Shown: positions 46,861 through 58,372 of the stretch, piece after piece | Numbering within the stretch: the first letter of the stretch is position 1 | How the letters are laid out: every line of letters starts with the position of its first letter | NCBI RefSeq assembly: GCF_047511655.1 | Contig: NC_133387.1 | Coordinates: 45,736,853 to 45,800,852 of the forward strand | DNA length: 64,000 nucleotides | Reading direction: 5' to 3' | From: Castor canadensis | Lineage: Eukaryota > Chordata > Mammalia > Rodentia > Castoridae | The notes under the pieces: model-generated | Databases searched by the model: none | What the model saw: only the letters and a program-made list of their open reading frames with translations | Told to the model about the DNA's origin: nothing | Program-made: the position numbers and the translations under genes

Positions 46861-47685
46861 ATACAGCCCCAAAGGGTGCCTTTTTTTTTGTCTACCCAGA
46901 GAAGACGTCTTTTCCTAATATTCACAAAGGCATCCAAACAGCTAGTAAACTGAATGCAAAGCAGTACACGTGAGTAGCCTGGGAGGCAGCAGTAATAAGA
47001 GCAGATTTAGCACAAGGAAATCTGTCTGGAGAAGTGATAAATTGCAAAGAAAAGACAGAATTCACCAAAACAAGGGTTCAGGAAAAAACTATTGATCGAT
47101 ATAGGCTGAGCTGCAGTAACAAAGGGACTCCAGACATTCATTGAATTTTAGACTGAGAACTTTCTCATATACCATTTCTAGATGGGAGTTCCAGGTCAAA
47201 GGCAACTGTGATCCACATTGCTATTGAGGAGCTTTCAGTGGCTAAATAATAGGATGTTAGCCATTTCTAACACAATTAGGAGAGAAGGGAAAGAACATAG
47301 AAGACCAAGGATTTTATGAGCCAGGCCTGGAAGAGTCATGCATCACTTCCATTGATTAGAACCCAGTTAAATGGTCACATTTAACTTTCAGAAACATTGG
47401 GAAATGCAGTCCATCTGAGGGCCACAGTCTCAGTCACATAGATTTGCAGCAATGCTTGGCCACATAAGGAAGGAGAATATAAATGCAGAGGGAGCGCTTG
47501 TTCCATTAATTCAAAAAGAGTAAGAAGAGAGAAAGACAGTTGGTTGGCCACTATATTCTGAAACTTTCAGGTGAGGCAGGGCTGGCTGACAAAGGAAATT
47601 CACACTTTAGTATTATGCCTGTGATCTATTCCTCATTGTGACTGGCTGGTCAACATCACTTTCATTTGTTTTCAAATACTGCTTA
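46861..47685. other. Unassigned sequence
   Basis: No gene or repeat I can name. Confidence 0.5.
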
Positions 47686-47689
47686 GAAA

Positions 47690-48055
47690 CTATAGTAGAT
47701 AGGATGGTCACCCCCAAAGATGTTCACATCCTGATTCGAAGAGTTTATTGGTATATTTTACATTACGTAGTAAAAGAGAGTTAAAGGGAGGCAGAAGGAG
47801 GTGCAACTGATGTCATGTGAGAACTTGACCCACCATTGCTGACTTTGAAGATGGAGATTATAAAAGCTGGAAAAGGCAAGGAAGTAAATTCATCCCTAAA
47901 TGCTCCAGAAAAATGCACAGTCCTGGGCTATTTTAATTTTGGCCCAGTAAGATTCATGTCAGGCTTCTAACCTACAGAATTGTAAGACTATAAGTACATC
48001 GTGTCACTAAGCTTGGGGCACTTTGTTATAACAGAAACCATAATGGGTCATTTCT
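47690..48055 (+). repeat. MLT1 (MaLR) LTR
   Basis: Nearly whole: 'caaagatgttcacatcctga', 'tgctgactttgaagatggag', 'aagctggaaaaggcaaggaa', 'ggcttctaacctacagaatt', 'cactaagcttggggcac' and 'ttgttataacagaaac' follow the MLT1 order. Confidence 0.9.
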
Positions 48056-50099
48056 TATATGAAACATATTAGCATAAGGAGCAGCCTATAGAAATGCTGG
48101 TTGCTAAAGTAATTCCAGAGTTGGCTGATCCCATAAGACTTCCTCAAATAGGAAAAGTCAAACCAAAGACACTATCACCATCTAAAATATTTCCTGAACT
48201 TGGTGAGATTATCACTATAATCACCTTGCGCTTGAGACATGATTCTTATTTCCATTTTAAACACAGTCTTTAAAAGGACTGGAAAAACAAAGTCCTTCAG
48301 CATCCAGTAGAAAATTGATGTTAGGTAACATTGGGACATGGCTTGGCTTGGCTTAAATCCTTTTGAAATGATTATATCAAAAGTTAGGAGTTTAGAAAAG
48401 CCAACAAGTCATGGAATTGATATTCAATGTTAAGTATATCTCTTACCTTGTCAAAATACAAACAGCAAGTGAATAAATGAACTGATGCCTCTGACTCCAA
48501 AATCTACAAGTTCAGCACTCCCAAAAGAGTGTCCTGCACAAGTATACCTCTTCTCTTGCTGCTTTCCAGTCTCATCTTCTTTGTAGTGTGGGAGTATTCA
48601 TCTTCATTTCAGTGTTCTATTGTTTCTACCTGAGAGAAAGCTGTTAGCACATTCCACAGATCTTCTGCCCTAGAGCAATTCTGTCTGGATGCTGTTCAGA
48701 GAATTAGCAATAGTTTTTCATCAGTGTTGAACTTTTGGAAGAAAGGTGCTGGAAGATAAGACAAAGAACATATAAACACATTCTAGTCAGCTAGCTCAAA
48801 TAATGATAAACTCCAAATGTTTCAATAGAGTGAAAAGAAAAGATACAGAACTTCATTTAAAATTTTGTTTTGCTCTTTTTTGGAAAATTAATAAAAAGAA
48901 GCCAGAGAACTGAATTACAAGAGTCTTTTGTGTTGCCCCTCATCTCTCCAATTGACAGAATATCCTAGGTTTTCATGAAGTGCCTTGAGACGAATATAAG
49001 TTTGATTTGATTTGATTCCATCAGGAAATAAACTATTCACAGAAAAGAAAAATACTATAGGCAAGGTCGAGTCTAGTTTTTGTAACAAAAAAATTATCAG
49101 AAGTAGATAATTTGATTTTCTTTCACAATTGTAAAGTATTTAGTTTCCAGAAAACTTAGTCTGGAGACAGTACCAACACATTGGTGGAAAGTTCTAGCTC
49201 AGCTTCCAGCAAAAATAGAGTAGGAACTGATTTTTTTTTAAATGTGATCTATTTGAATTGTAAGAGCTATCCCATCCAAAGCTTATGGTAAATAATTTTA
49301 ATGTGAAGTGCTAAGGACACGCATATTAGAACAAAGTTCACATTTTAAAAAAATGATATAAAAACCAACTTTTAAAGTAAATAGCTATCTTTTCCTTTTT
49401 TATGACACATTTTCTATCAAAAAGCTCAAGGCTCTTAGAGCATCAGAAAAGGCAAGAGAAGAGACCTCTCTGCTAGAAAAGGCTAATGAAATGGAAATAA
49501 AAACAATACAGGTTCATTCACATTGCTACCACTTTTTAAACTTTCAATAGAAAAACAAGTTCAGTTTCTTTATATGCTTGGAAATCTATCTTGTGGCTTT
49601 TACCTTCATTCCATATGTACTTGTGTAGCTCCCCTAATTCTCTAGGTAATATCTGCTTGAGAAGTTGAAAAATAAATCATGTGGTAACTGTGGTCATCTT
49701 AAGTCATCTCTTAGAGCCCTCATTTGTGAAATTACTACAACTCTTTTCCTTCCTATTCAGTGATCATGATTTCTCCTGCAAATCATTGCAATGTAGAATA
49801 GTTTAACTTTGCCAACTTGGAGTAAGTGTCATGTCCTGTGCATTAGCTAACAGAACACAACCTCTATCTCCATCCCTTCTTGGCTCCCTCTGCTATGGAT
49901 GATGTGCAGTTCCTGGCCTGACTTTGGAAGCTGACATGGTTCTGCAACATAGCCCTGACCAGTGATATGTAAAGAGAAGCATTTTGGCACTATGTAGCCC
50001 CTTTTTCCTTCTTCTGCCTAAACACATACATGATGTCTGGAAGTATAATAACAATCTGTGCCTATTGTAGGTGTGGCACACAGATTCTAGGATGGAACC
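48056..50099. other. Unassigned sequence, about 2 kb
   Basis: No coding signal. 49880-50099 may belong to the LTR that follows but I cannot place it. Confidence 0.45.
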
Positions 50100-50625
50100 C
50101 ATGATTCCCTTCTTCTGGTGTATATGCTCTTATATAATCTTCCTTCAAGTGTTGGTAGAACCTGTGTCTTGCAGTTAACTAATTGAATATAACAAAGATG
50201 GTAGGATATCACTTCTGTGATTATGTTATACGAGATTGTGCCATCTGTCTTGCTCAGGGACTGTCCCTTGCTAGTTTTGATGAAGCAGTGTTGTTTGGAG
50301 CAGGGAAGTCACATGAAAAGGAATTAAGGGCAGCCTCTGACCAGAATCAGCTTAAAATGACATGTGGCTTTCAGCCAACAACCAGCAAAAACCAAGGTTC
50401 TCAGTCTAACACTCCACAAGAAATGATATGCTGCCAACAACTATGAAATCTTGGAATCAGACGAGCTTCAGATGAGAACCCAGACCTGGTCAGTGTGTTG
50501 ATTGCAGTCCTGCAGGGGACCCAGGTGAACCATTTCTAGACTTTGGACCCACAGAGACCATGAGATTATACACGTGAGTATTAAGTTTGTGGTGATTCTA
50601 ACACAGCAATAGATACAAATTCACT
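50100..50625 (+). repeat. MLT1-like (MaLR) LTR
   Basis: 'gctgccaacaactatgaaat', 'gatgagaacccagacctggt', 'gattgcagtcctgcagggga', 'cccacagagaccatgagatt', 'aagtttgtggtgattctaac' and 'cagcaatagata' follow a MaLR LTR. The 87-codon frame at 50183-50446 is a by-product. Confidence 0.75.
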
Positions 50626-52258
50626 AGGGATGAAGGAGCACATAGAGGACCCTGGTTCCTTGAAGGTGGTTAGGATGCCACTCCAACTTGGTACTGCCTA
50701 TTTAGGAATTTTTATTGAGTGAGATAAATAAAGCCTTATGGGCATAATATTTTTCAAGTTTTCTATGATTTGGAGTTACAAGTAATACTGTATGGTACAA
50801 GGTGGCTTGTAGCCCAGTTGTTCCCCCAACTCTGAGAACAACCTTCCTTTGTTTATAACTCTCTGAGTGCGATTGCTGTAGCTGCTATATTCATAGCTAT
50901 CTCAAGACATGGTACCCCCAAGTGACATGGTTCCATCTCTTCTTTTGCTCTAACAATTGTTCAGCTGAGTTGAACAAACAGCTCTCCTTTAGACGATGTT
51001 AAGAGAGAAAGAAAAGGAAATGAAAAGAGAAAAGGAAAAGGGAAAATATATGTCTATATACAAACATACACATTTGTGTGTATACATGAAATATGTAAAT
51101 ATGAGAAATATATATGTGTATATATGTAAACACACACACAAATGTTAGACTCAAACCACAGCTCTGCATCATTCTGGTAAATATGGTTATACTATATCTT
51201 GTGTTATAACTTTAATCAGACTAGATGTTTTTAATTATGATATTTTTCATTTCAATTCCTACCCCCAAATTTGATGAAGAGCTCTCATAGAATATTCTTT
51301 TCTACTTATCTATTTTCTAATATTAGCTCTTATCATTCCTAACATAAGCCTTTTCTAACCTTTGAGAGATAGGGGCTACATTTTCCCCCAATAGTCAGCC
51401 CTTACAGTTCCCCACCAGCCATCCAACCCCCCAAGTCTTATCTGGGTCTCATGATCTGAAAGCTATTAGGCCTGGAGAGATCATAGATTTAATACATGGG
51501 GCTCTGGCTACCTAAGTGGCCACTGCATGGATTTTCATGTGCAATGCCAGTCAAGGAAGTTTAGTGTTAGCTCCATTATAGAAATAAAGAAACAGAGGTG
51601 TAGAATCATAAAATTTTAGCTTTAGAAGAGACTTTTAAGGAACTCTCATGTTACAAGACAAAAAAGAATTGTTTAGGGAATAGAATGATTTAGAAAGAGA
51701 TTTGACTTATTGTAACCTCTAACATTTCCTCCCTGTGGCTTTGGTAGAGCCCTTTACCCATACCGATGTATATCTGAAGGGTGTGACTCCTTATCCACTC
51801 CATAGTGCAGCAATGCAGACGATAAAGATGAATCAATATGAGCAGTGTTTGAAAGCTCTAAGCACTACAACACCTCATTAGCTAACAGAACAATGGAATC
51901 CACACACTCTTTAATACTAATTGTAAAATAAACAGTACAGTCTTCATGTTTGTTGGAACTACATTAAAATACAAAATGCCTTCTAGTGGGAATTTTAGTA
52001 ATAGTATGTAAAATGCAAATTTCACAAACACAAACATTTTTGAAAAATACTTCTAGTTTTTATGTTTCAAGTTTTTGGGTTTGTTTTTAATCCCTTGATT
52101 TTGTAGATATGTTTGTTTGGTCTTCTAAAGATTTCTGGCATATGTGTTTCAGGTTTACAGTGATTGGATTTTTGTGTCATAAACAAAGTGACCAATCAGC
52201 ATGGATTCACCACTGATTTCAAATACCATTTATTTAGTTCTTATGAACACTGGGCATA
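50626..52258. other. Unassigned sequence with AT/TG low complexity
   Basis: A TATA/TGTA-rich patch lies at about 51044-51142. A weak old repeat (MIR or LINE-like 'gaatcataaaattttagctt') lies near 51585-51655. No gene. Confidence 0.45.
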
Positions 52259-52338
52259 GCCTAAGGACATACCAGCTTGAACATATCAGGTCTTGGAAAC
52301 TGAGCAGGATCAGGCCTGGTTGGTACTTGGATAGGAAA
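52259..52338 (+). pseudogene. Second 5S rRNA pseudogene
   Basis: Matches the first about 91 nt of 5S rRNA with an internal loss of about 10 nt and many changes: 'acataccagcttgaaca', 'ggaaactgagcaggatcagg', 'cctggttggtacttggata'. It ends at about the same 5S position as the copy at 30623. GGCATA at 52253-52258 and 52345-52350 may be a short target duplication. More decayed than the other copy. Confidence 0.85.
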
Positions 52339-53707
52339 ATACATGGCATAAATTGTACTTATAAACTCTTGTTCAAAATATCATAAATACAGAATGTTTT
52401 AGTAGTGGGCTAATTGCTCACTCATTAAATATTTTAAAGTAAAAAGACAGTTAAATATCTTTTAAGTGAAATGAAAACTGCTTGAGACTATAATTTGTGG
52501 ATAATAGACAAAACCCAAGGATTTTGGTGTTTATTTGTCCTCTCCTTAGGCTGTAGTCTAATCAAGGAATGTCATTGGAAACATATCTAAGGATATTTAT
52601 CTTGGTTTCTGAGTGTAGTTATTTACTTTTCTTGGTAAATTCACAGAAGCCTAGGCAAACATGAGTGAAATTGGTCTAAAAATCCTTTGGAATTACTCAA
52701 TACCTCCTTTGTTTAAAAAAAAAAGAATTTAAGATTTTGGTTCATATCAATCACCACAGGATATACTAAAAATGAATTTAATCACTAGATAAATATAGAA
52801 ATTATTATGGCTTGCTCCCTGCCTCCAGGAGCTCAATCTCAGATCAACAAAAAGTAATGTGAGTTCTCTTCAACTCTATTAGACTCTAAAGCAAATTTTC
52901 TATTTTATTTATTGTTAAAGTCTTAATTTATAATTTACCTTCCTAAAAATTACTTAAAGATGAAACCTTTGTGTGTGAATGTGTTTGTAAGGGCTCAGGA
53001 TAGAAAGTACAAAGTAGTTCATGGAAACTTGTAATTTACATCTCCTAGCTTCCCAGTCCTCCTTGAGAATGCGTAAGTTGACATCCCTGTTCTTCCACAG
53101 CATTAAACCAACTCACCACAAGATGTTGTCATCCTCAGAAAAGAGCAACACATCAAAGTCCCCCAAACATGGTTGTCAAAGTATTTGCAATGCTGATAGC
53201 CTTTGTTGTGAGAAGCTAGACACTAGAACCACAGTGGCCTTCTCCAGGGACTGCCTTTTCCCCAGGTGACTGAGGACTATGAGGATTCAGAGCTAGCTGA
53301 AGCACTCCAACAACTTGTCTGGCACATCTGGCTGTTTAAACTGTTCCCATCCTCCAAGAGATGTTGTTTGATGTAACATTGGATCAAAATTATTGCAAAT
53401 TTGAAAAATAAAGTCTTTATATGAAGATTTAAACAAGATAAAGTATGTAAGGTAACACATAACCTTGTGCATTGAGCACATTGTAAATTTTAACAGTTTT
53501 TGGTTTCATTTTGTTTTGTTTTTAATGACAAGAGTAGTATTTTCATTTATTCTGTTGCTTTACCTCCTCTTAAAAGATGTCTGGTATGCAGGTCATGAAG
53601 CATTTACTGTTTCCAAAATGTGGAACATTTTGCCTGTGATTTGTTTAATCTGGAGCATAGCACAAGTTCCTATCATGTTTTTACATCTGATCATTTGTAT
53701 TACCTCT
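52339..53707. other. Unassigned sequence
   Basis: No gene or named repeat. The 82-codon frame at 53021-53269 and the 85-codon frame at 53465-53722 lack recognisable features. Confidence 0.45.
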
Positions 53708-54450
53708 AAAAAAATGAGATAACATGGGTGTGCAGGTGCCTCTGCCAAGATGCCCCACTACTGACGAATGGATCAAGAAAATGTGGTGGTATCTACGCAC
53801 ATGGAATTTTATGCAACTATGAAGAATAAAACGTTATCATTCTCTGGTAAATAGATGGAATTGGAGAACATCATTCTGAGTGAGGTTAGCCTGGCACAAA
53901 AGACCAAAAATTGTATGTTCTCCCTCATATGTGGACATTAGATCAAGGGGAAACACAACAAGGTGATTGAACTTTGATCACAAGATAAAGCGAGTGCACA
54001 CAAGGGAGGTATGAGGATAGGTAAGACACCTAAAAAACTAGATAGCATTTGTTGCCCTCAACACAGAGAAACTAAAGCAGATACCTTAAAAGCAACTGAG
54101 GCTAATAGGAGAAGGGGACCAGGAACTAGAGAAAAGGTGAGATCAAAAAGAATTAACCTAGAAGGTAACACACATGCACAGGAAATCAATGTGAGTCAAC
54201 TCCCTGTATAGCTATCCTTATCTCAACTAGCAAAAATCCTTGTTCCTTCCTATTATTGCTTATACTCTCTCTTCAACAAAATTAGAGATAAGGGCAAAAT
54301 AGTTTCTGCTGGGTATCGAGGGGGTGGGGAGGAGAGGGAGGGGTGGAGTGGGTGGTAAGGGAGGGAGTGGGGGTGGGGGGAGAAATGACCCAAGCATTGT
54401 ATGCACATATGAATAATAAAAAACTTAAAATTAAAAAAAAATGAGATAAC
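53708..54450 (+). mobile_element. Short 5'-truncated L1 with target-site duplication
   Basis: L1 body 53724-54434 holds the end of ORF2 (from the PTTDEW region), the last ORF2 frame (54011-54211), a G-rich 3' UTR and an A-rich tail. The 16-bp sequence AAAAAAATGAGATAAC is present before (53708-53723) and after (54435-54450) it. Same subfamily as 15215-16706 and relatively young by its intact flanks. Confidence 0.95.
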
Positions 54451-55464
54451 TATGTGCCTATATTCAAAGAAATTCTAACTTTTAAGTAAAACTCAGTGAC
54501 ATTCTTCAGTACCAGCTTTTCCTGCTTCTAATTCTTGTGATTGTGAAACAGAGTTTGAGATGGCAACAAAAGATCTCTATCATCCTCATAAAATATTGAA
54601 TATTTAAATAGAAAATAGTGCAAAGAAAATGCAATCTTATCTATAAAATCAGACATTTTTAGTAATTTTTTATGCAGAAGAACCAGCATTCCCATGTACT
54701 TATGCATCCATTTAATCATGTAACTGAAGACAAAATAATATTGGCAGTGAAAAATACAGAGATATTCATGAGCTGACCTGAATCAAGGTTATTATTAGAA
54801 ACTCAAAAAGTCAGCTCTTGACCTCTTTGTTGCATAACATTCGTAAAGTTGCATGAGGGGAAGAAAATGTTGGTTAGAGGCAGAAGAATTTTTAGGAAAG
54901 TTTGTTTTACAATTTTGTTGTCTAGCATCTTGGGTAGTGTTTGCTATTAGTTTTCATTTATTCCTTAATGATCTGAAGTACTGTTGTTTTCTAAGACTGA
55001 ATTGCACTCTGCTCTCACCCTGTGTCCCTCTATTTTTAAATGTAATTTAGATGTCAGTGCTTTGTTTTCTCTTCTTCAAATATTAATATAGGCATATCAA
55101 CGAAGGACTTGACTTAATTCTCCCCCTTCCTTTCCCTGATTTCTTCCTCTTTCCCTTTCCTTCTTTTCTACTTTTCTCTTTCATTTCCTCCTCCTCTTCC
55201 CAACCCAGCATCAACCACTGAAATCTGACAGTGTTTTCCAATCCCAATCAATATAATCTCTTAGAAAGAACATTTTAAAAGATGAGTTCCCTGGTCTTAA
55301 ACCAACTGAAGCAAAACCTGGAGAGGTAGTGTGATAGCATCTGTTGGTTTCATTTTGGTTTTTGATTTTGTTTTTACAAACTTCCCAAGTGATTCTAGTG
55401 AACACAATTATTTAAAAAGCACTGTATCAAGCATTGAGTGCTAAACTTGAAGGGATGGCAGAAT
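54451..55464. other. Unassigned sequence with a polypyrimidine tract
   Basis: No gene. Contains a C/T-rich tract at 55118-55206. Confidence 0.5.
55118..55206. repeat. Polypyrimidine tract
   Basis: About 90 bp of nearly pure C and T with short interruptions. Confidence 0.8.
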
Positions 55465-55605
55465 AATCAAGAGAGCTTATTAAAATACAGATGGCTGGGC
55501 CCCACTCTCAGAGGTTCTGCTCAATGGGTCTAGAACAAGACCTGAGAATATGCATTTCTAAACAAATTCCCAGGTGCTGCTGATTCAGATTGTTGAAAGA
55601 TCACA
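55465..55605 (+). repeat. MER5A-type DNA transposon fragment
   Basis: 'ttattaaaatacagatggctgg', 'gccccactctcagaggttct' and 'attcccaggtgctgctgatt' follow MER5A. Confidence 0.78.
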
Positions 55606-57244
55606 CACTTATTGGTAACAGCTGCTTTTGGCCATATGACCAAGGCATCTTCTCTCTCTAGATGGTCACATATCCTCTTTGTGCAGGCTCAAGTTGTGAG
55701 CTACTTCTAAAGTGACATCTTCAATTCTAAATGAATAAGATTATGCCAAGCATGAAGCCACCAAATAGTTCCTAAGGGTAAATACTAAAAGCTGGTCTTT
55801 TGTTATTTAAACATTAGCTAATGAGAAAATATATTTAGCAAAGCACCATGACACCATAAAAGTAACTCTAATTGCCAGTCTGACACAAAGTTCTCTAGAA
55901 CTGAGAGGTAGCCACAGGCATTTGCTTCTCTCTGGGCTACCTGAATCCTCTCATGTTTCAAAGGGGCATTGGAGTTTTTCAGAATCAAAGAGTATTGAAT
56001 AATGGGACTTGATTTTATTTCTTTATAAATATCAGACCAAAATAAGCTAAAAATCTTTCCAGAAAAGAATTTATCTCAAGGAGTCATTACTTTTATATCT
56101 TTTGATAATTCTTTTCTACCACCAAGTTCTCTCCATCCTCACCTCTGCTTGAATTAAATATCGAAAACAATCTTCAGAATGTGAAAGATGACGGGTTTTT
56201 TGTACCTGCTGTTGTTTTCTTGTCAAACAAGGGAGATTTGTTGCCAGCAGAAGCTTGAGGATGAGGGGCAGGGACATATGAGTTACCTACTGTTTATCTC
56301 ATTTATCACCCTTCACAACTCCTTTAGGAAGTGATAAAAACATCAAAGCTCACAAAGGTGAACTCTGCAAGGACACAGAACCAATAACTTCTGGATCAGA
56401 ACTGATAATCTGTCTCTGCCGTGCCCAGCTGACACATAGACTCAATGTTTTCCAGCAGACACAAAATCTGCTGATAATAAGTTAAACCAGAACTACAGAG
56501 TGTTTCACAGTCTTCTTGATTTGTTATCATAGCTTGCCTTTATTTTTTTTTATTTGCCTTGATATTTTTAGAATTCACACACATACACCAACATATTTAT
56601 TTTTATGGCTCTTTTGTAGATAGATTCTGCTTTTCAGTTAGTTTTTTTGAAATGTAAAACTCCTGCAAGGCAGTGACGAGAAGTGTCAAGCTCTGTAGCA
56701 ATGTCTTCATAGAACATGCTGATTCTTTTCCCTACTTAGCTATATTTACCATGGAGAGGCACTTCTGTGTATGTCATGATCCTCTGCCAAAATGTCAGCC
56801 TTATCCTCTGCATCCAAAAATTCACAAAAATGAGAAATTCTCTAAAAAAACAAGGCACAGGAACAGCTGGGTAAGGACAGAGGAGCCGGAGGGTGTACAC
56901 TGTAGAAAGACTGACCAGATAAATAGAGAGGAGTAGGCAAATGGCCTCAAAGGGGCTTGAAGGAGAACTATGCACTAGACTGTTGGACACACATTAGAAT
57001 CACATAGCCTATGGAGACAAACACACCAGCTAATCCATGAAGAACAACAGCAATTCAAGGATGGTTTCCCCTTACACGTCCTACATGTGGACACCTAAAT
57101 GACTGGTAATAGTAACGCAGCTTATTTCAAACCAACAGCTTCCAGAATTGAAGATAAGCTCCATTTTCTAGAAACACAACTCTGAGTACCAGTTTGTCTT
57201 CTTAAATAAGAATTTCACATTTGCCTACACTTATCTCTAAAAGG
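55606..57244. other. Mostly unassigned, with a MIR fragment at 56280-56430
   Basis: The MIR (minus) is shown by 'tcatttatcacccttcacaa', 'gctcacaaaggtgaa' and 'ggacacagaaccaataactt'. The remainder has no gene; the 87-codon frame at 56673-56936 is unsupported. Confidence 0.5.
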
Positions 57245-57700
57245 ATGTTTCTTTATTTAATGTTTAATTGACAAGTAATTGTGCATATTTATGGGGTACG
57301 TGTTTAATGTATGCATGCATTTATAGAGTCAGTAAAGCTAATTAACATCTTCTGCCTCACCAATTTATCTTTTTTGTGATGAGAATGTTAAAAATCTATT
57401 TTAGCAATTCTGGCATGCACATTATTATTAACTGGAGTTACTATGCAGTAGAATAGTAGCTAAAACTTATTTCTACAGTCTAACTGAACAACTGTACTCC
57501 TTAATCAACATCTTCCTGTTTCCCACTCTTCCCCCACTCGAAGCTGTGATAACCACCTTTCCATCTGTTTCTATGAGACTGACATTCTTAGTTTCAACAT
57601 ATGTGTGATCATACAGTATTTGTTTTTCTATTCCTGTCTTCTTTCAATTAGTATAGTATCCTCTAGGTTCATCACCAGGTCTGTTTTAATTGATGGAAAG
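57245..57700 (-). repeat. L1MA-type 3' UTR fragment
   Basis: 'aattgtgcatatttatgggg', 'tattattaactggagttac', 'gaagctgtgataaccacctt', 'tttctatgagactgacattc' and 'gtatagtatcctctaggttc' follow the reversed L1MA/L1P 3' UTR closely. Confidence 0.85.
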
Positions 57701-57867
57701 CAGGCCCAGTCACATGTGTTTTTAAAATTTACCCAGGACATTCAAAAATATAGTGAATACTCAAGACTAAAAAGTTACTGGTGCCTGTATCTCACCCTAA
57801 GTGCTTATAATTTAATTGAGTTAGGAGGTGACCTGGACTTTGGGATTTGAAAAGATCCCCTTTTGCA

Positions 57868-58050
57868 TTACCAGACCAGGGTCACCGTAGGTCTCAAACT
57901 TCAATTATATAAAAATCACCTGAAGACCTTGGTGAATGACAGCTCCTGGGTACCATTCTAGAGATTCTAATTTATTTGGTCAGTGTGAGCTTAAATTTTT
58001 CATTCCAATAAGCTCATGGGTGATGCTATTACTGCTGGTGCAGAAGTCAG
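57868..58050 (+). repeat. MER5A-type DNA transposon (hAT-Charlie)
   Basis: 'ggtctcaaacttc', 'aaaatcacctgaagacct', 'gagattctaatttatttggt' and 'atgggtgatgctattactgc' then 'tggtgcagaagtcagaatga' span the element nearly end to end. Confidence 0.78.
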
Positions 58051-58054
58051 AATG

Positions 58055-58262
58055 ATATGGAATTTTCTCCCCAAGGACATTTGTCAGTTTCTAGGAACAT
58101 TCTTTGGTTGTCCTAACTCAGCAATGGTGGTTACTACTGGCTTCGAATGGATACAGCCCAGGGGTGCTGCTAAACATCCTACAAGGCAATGGACACTCGC
58201 CCCACCCTTAATCTGGTCCAAATGTCAGTTGGATCAGGATTGAGAAATTCTGCTCTAGTCTA
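58055..58262 (+). repeat. MER20 DNA transposon (hAT-Charlie)
   Basis: 'ggacatttgtcagtttctag', 'gaacattctttggttgtcct', 'gggtgctgctaaacatccta' and 'caggattgagaaattctgct' give MER20 in order. Confidence 0.88.
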
Positions 58263-58332
58263 GCCTCTAGAGAGATGTTTAGGTCATTATAAACCAAATC
58301 TTTAAATAAAGATTTGGAACACAAACTCTCTG

Positions 58333-58372
58333 GGTGCTGGTGTCTCACTCCTGTAATCCTAGCCTCCCACTG
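58333..58372 (+). repeat. B1-like SINE head fragment
   Basis: 'tgctggtgtctcactcctgt' and 'aatcctagcc' match the left half of the dimeric SINE at 19431; the rest is missing. Confidence 0.6.
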
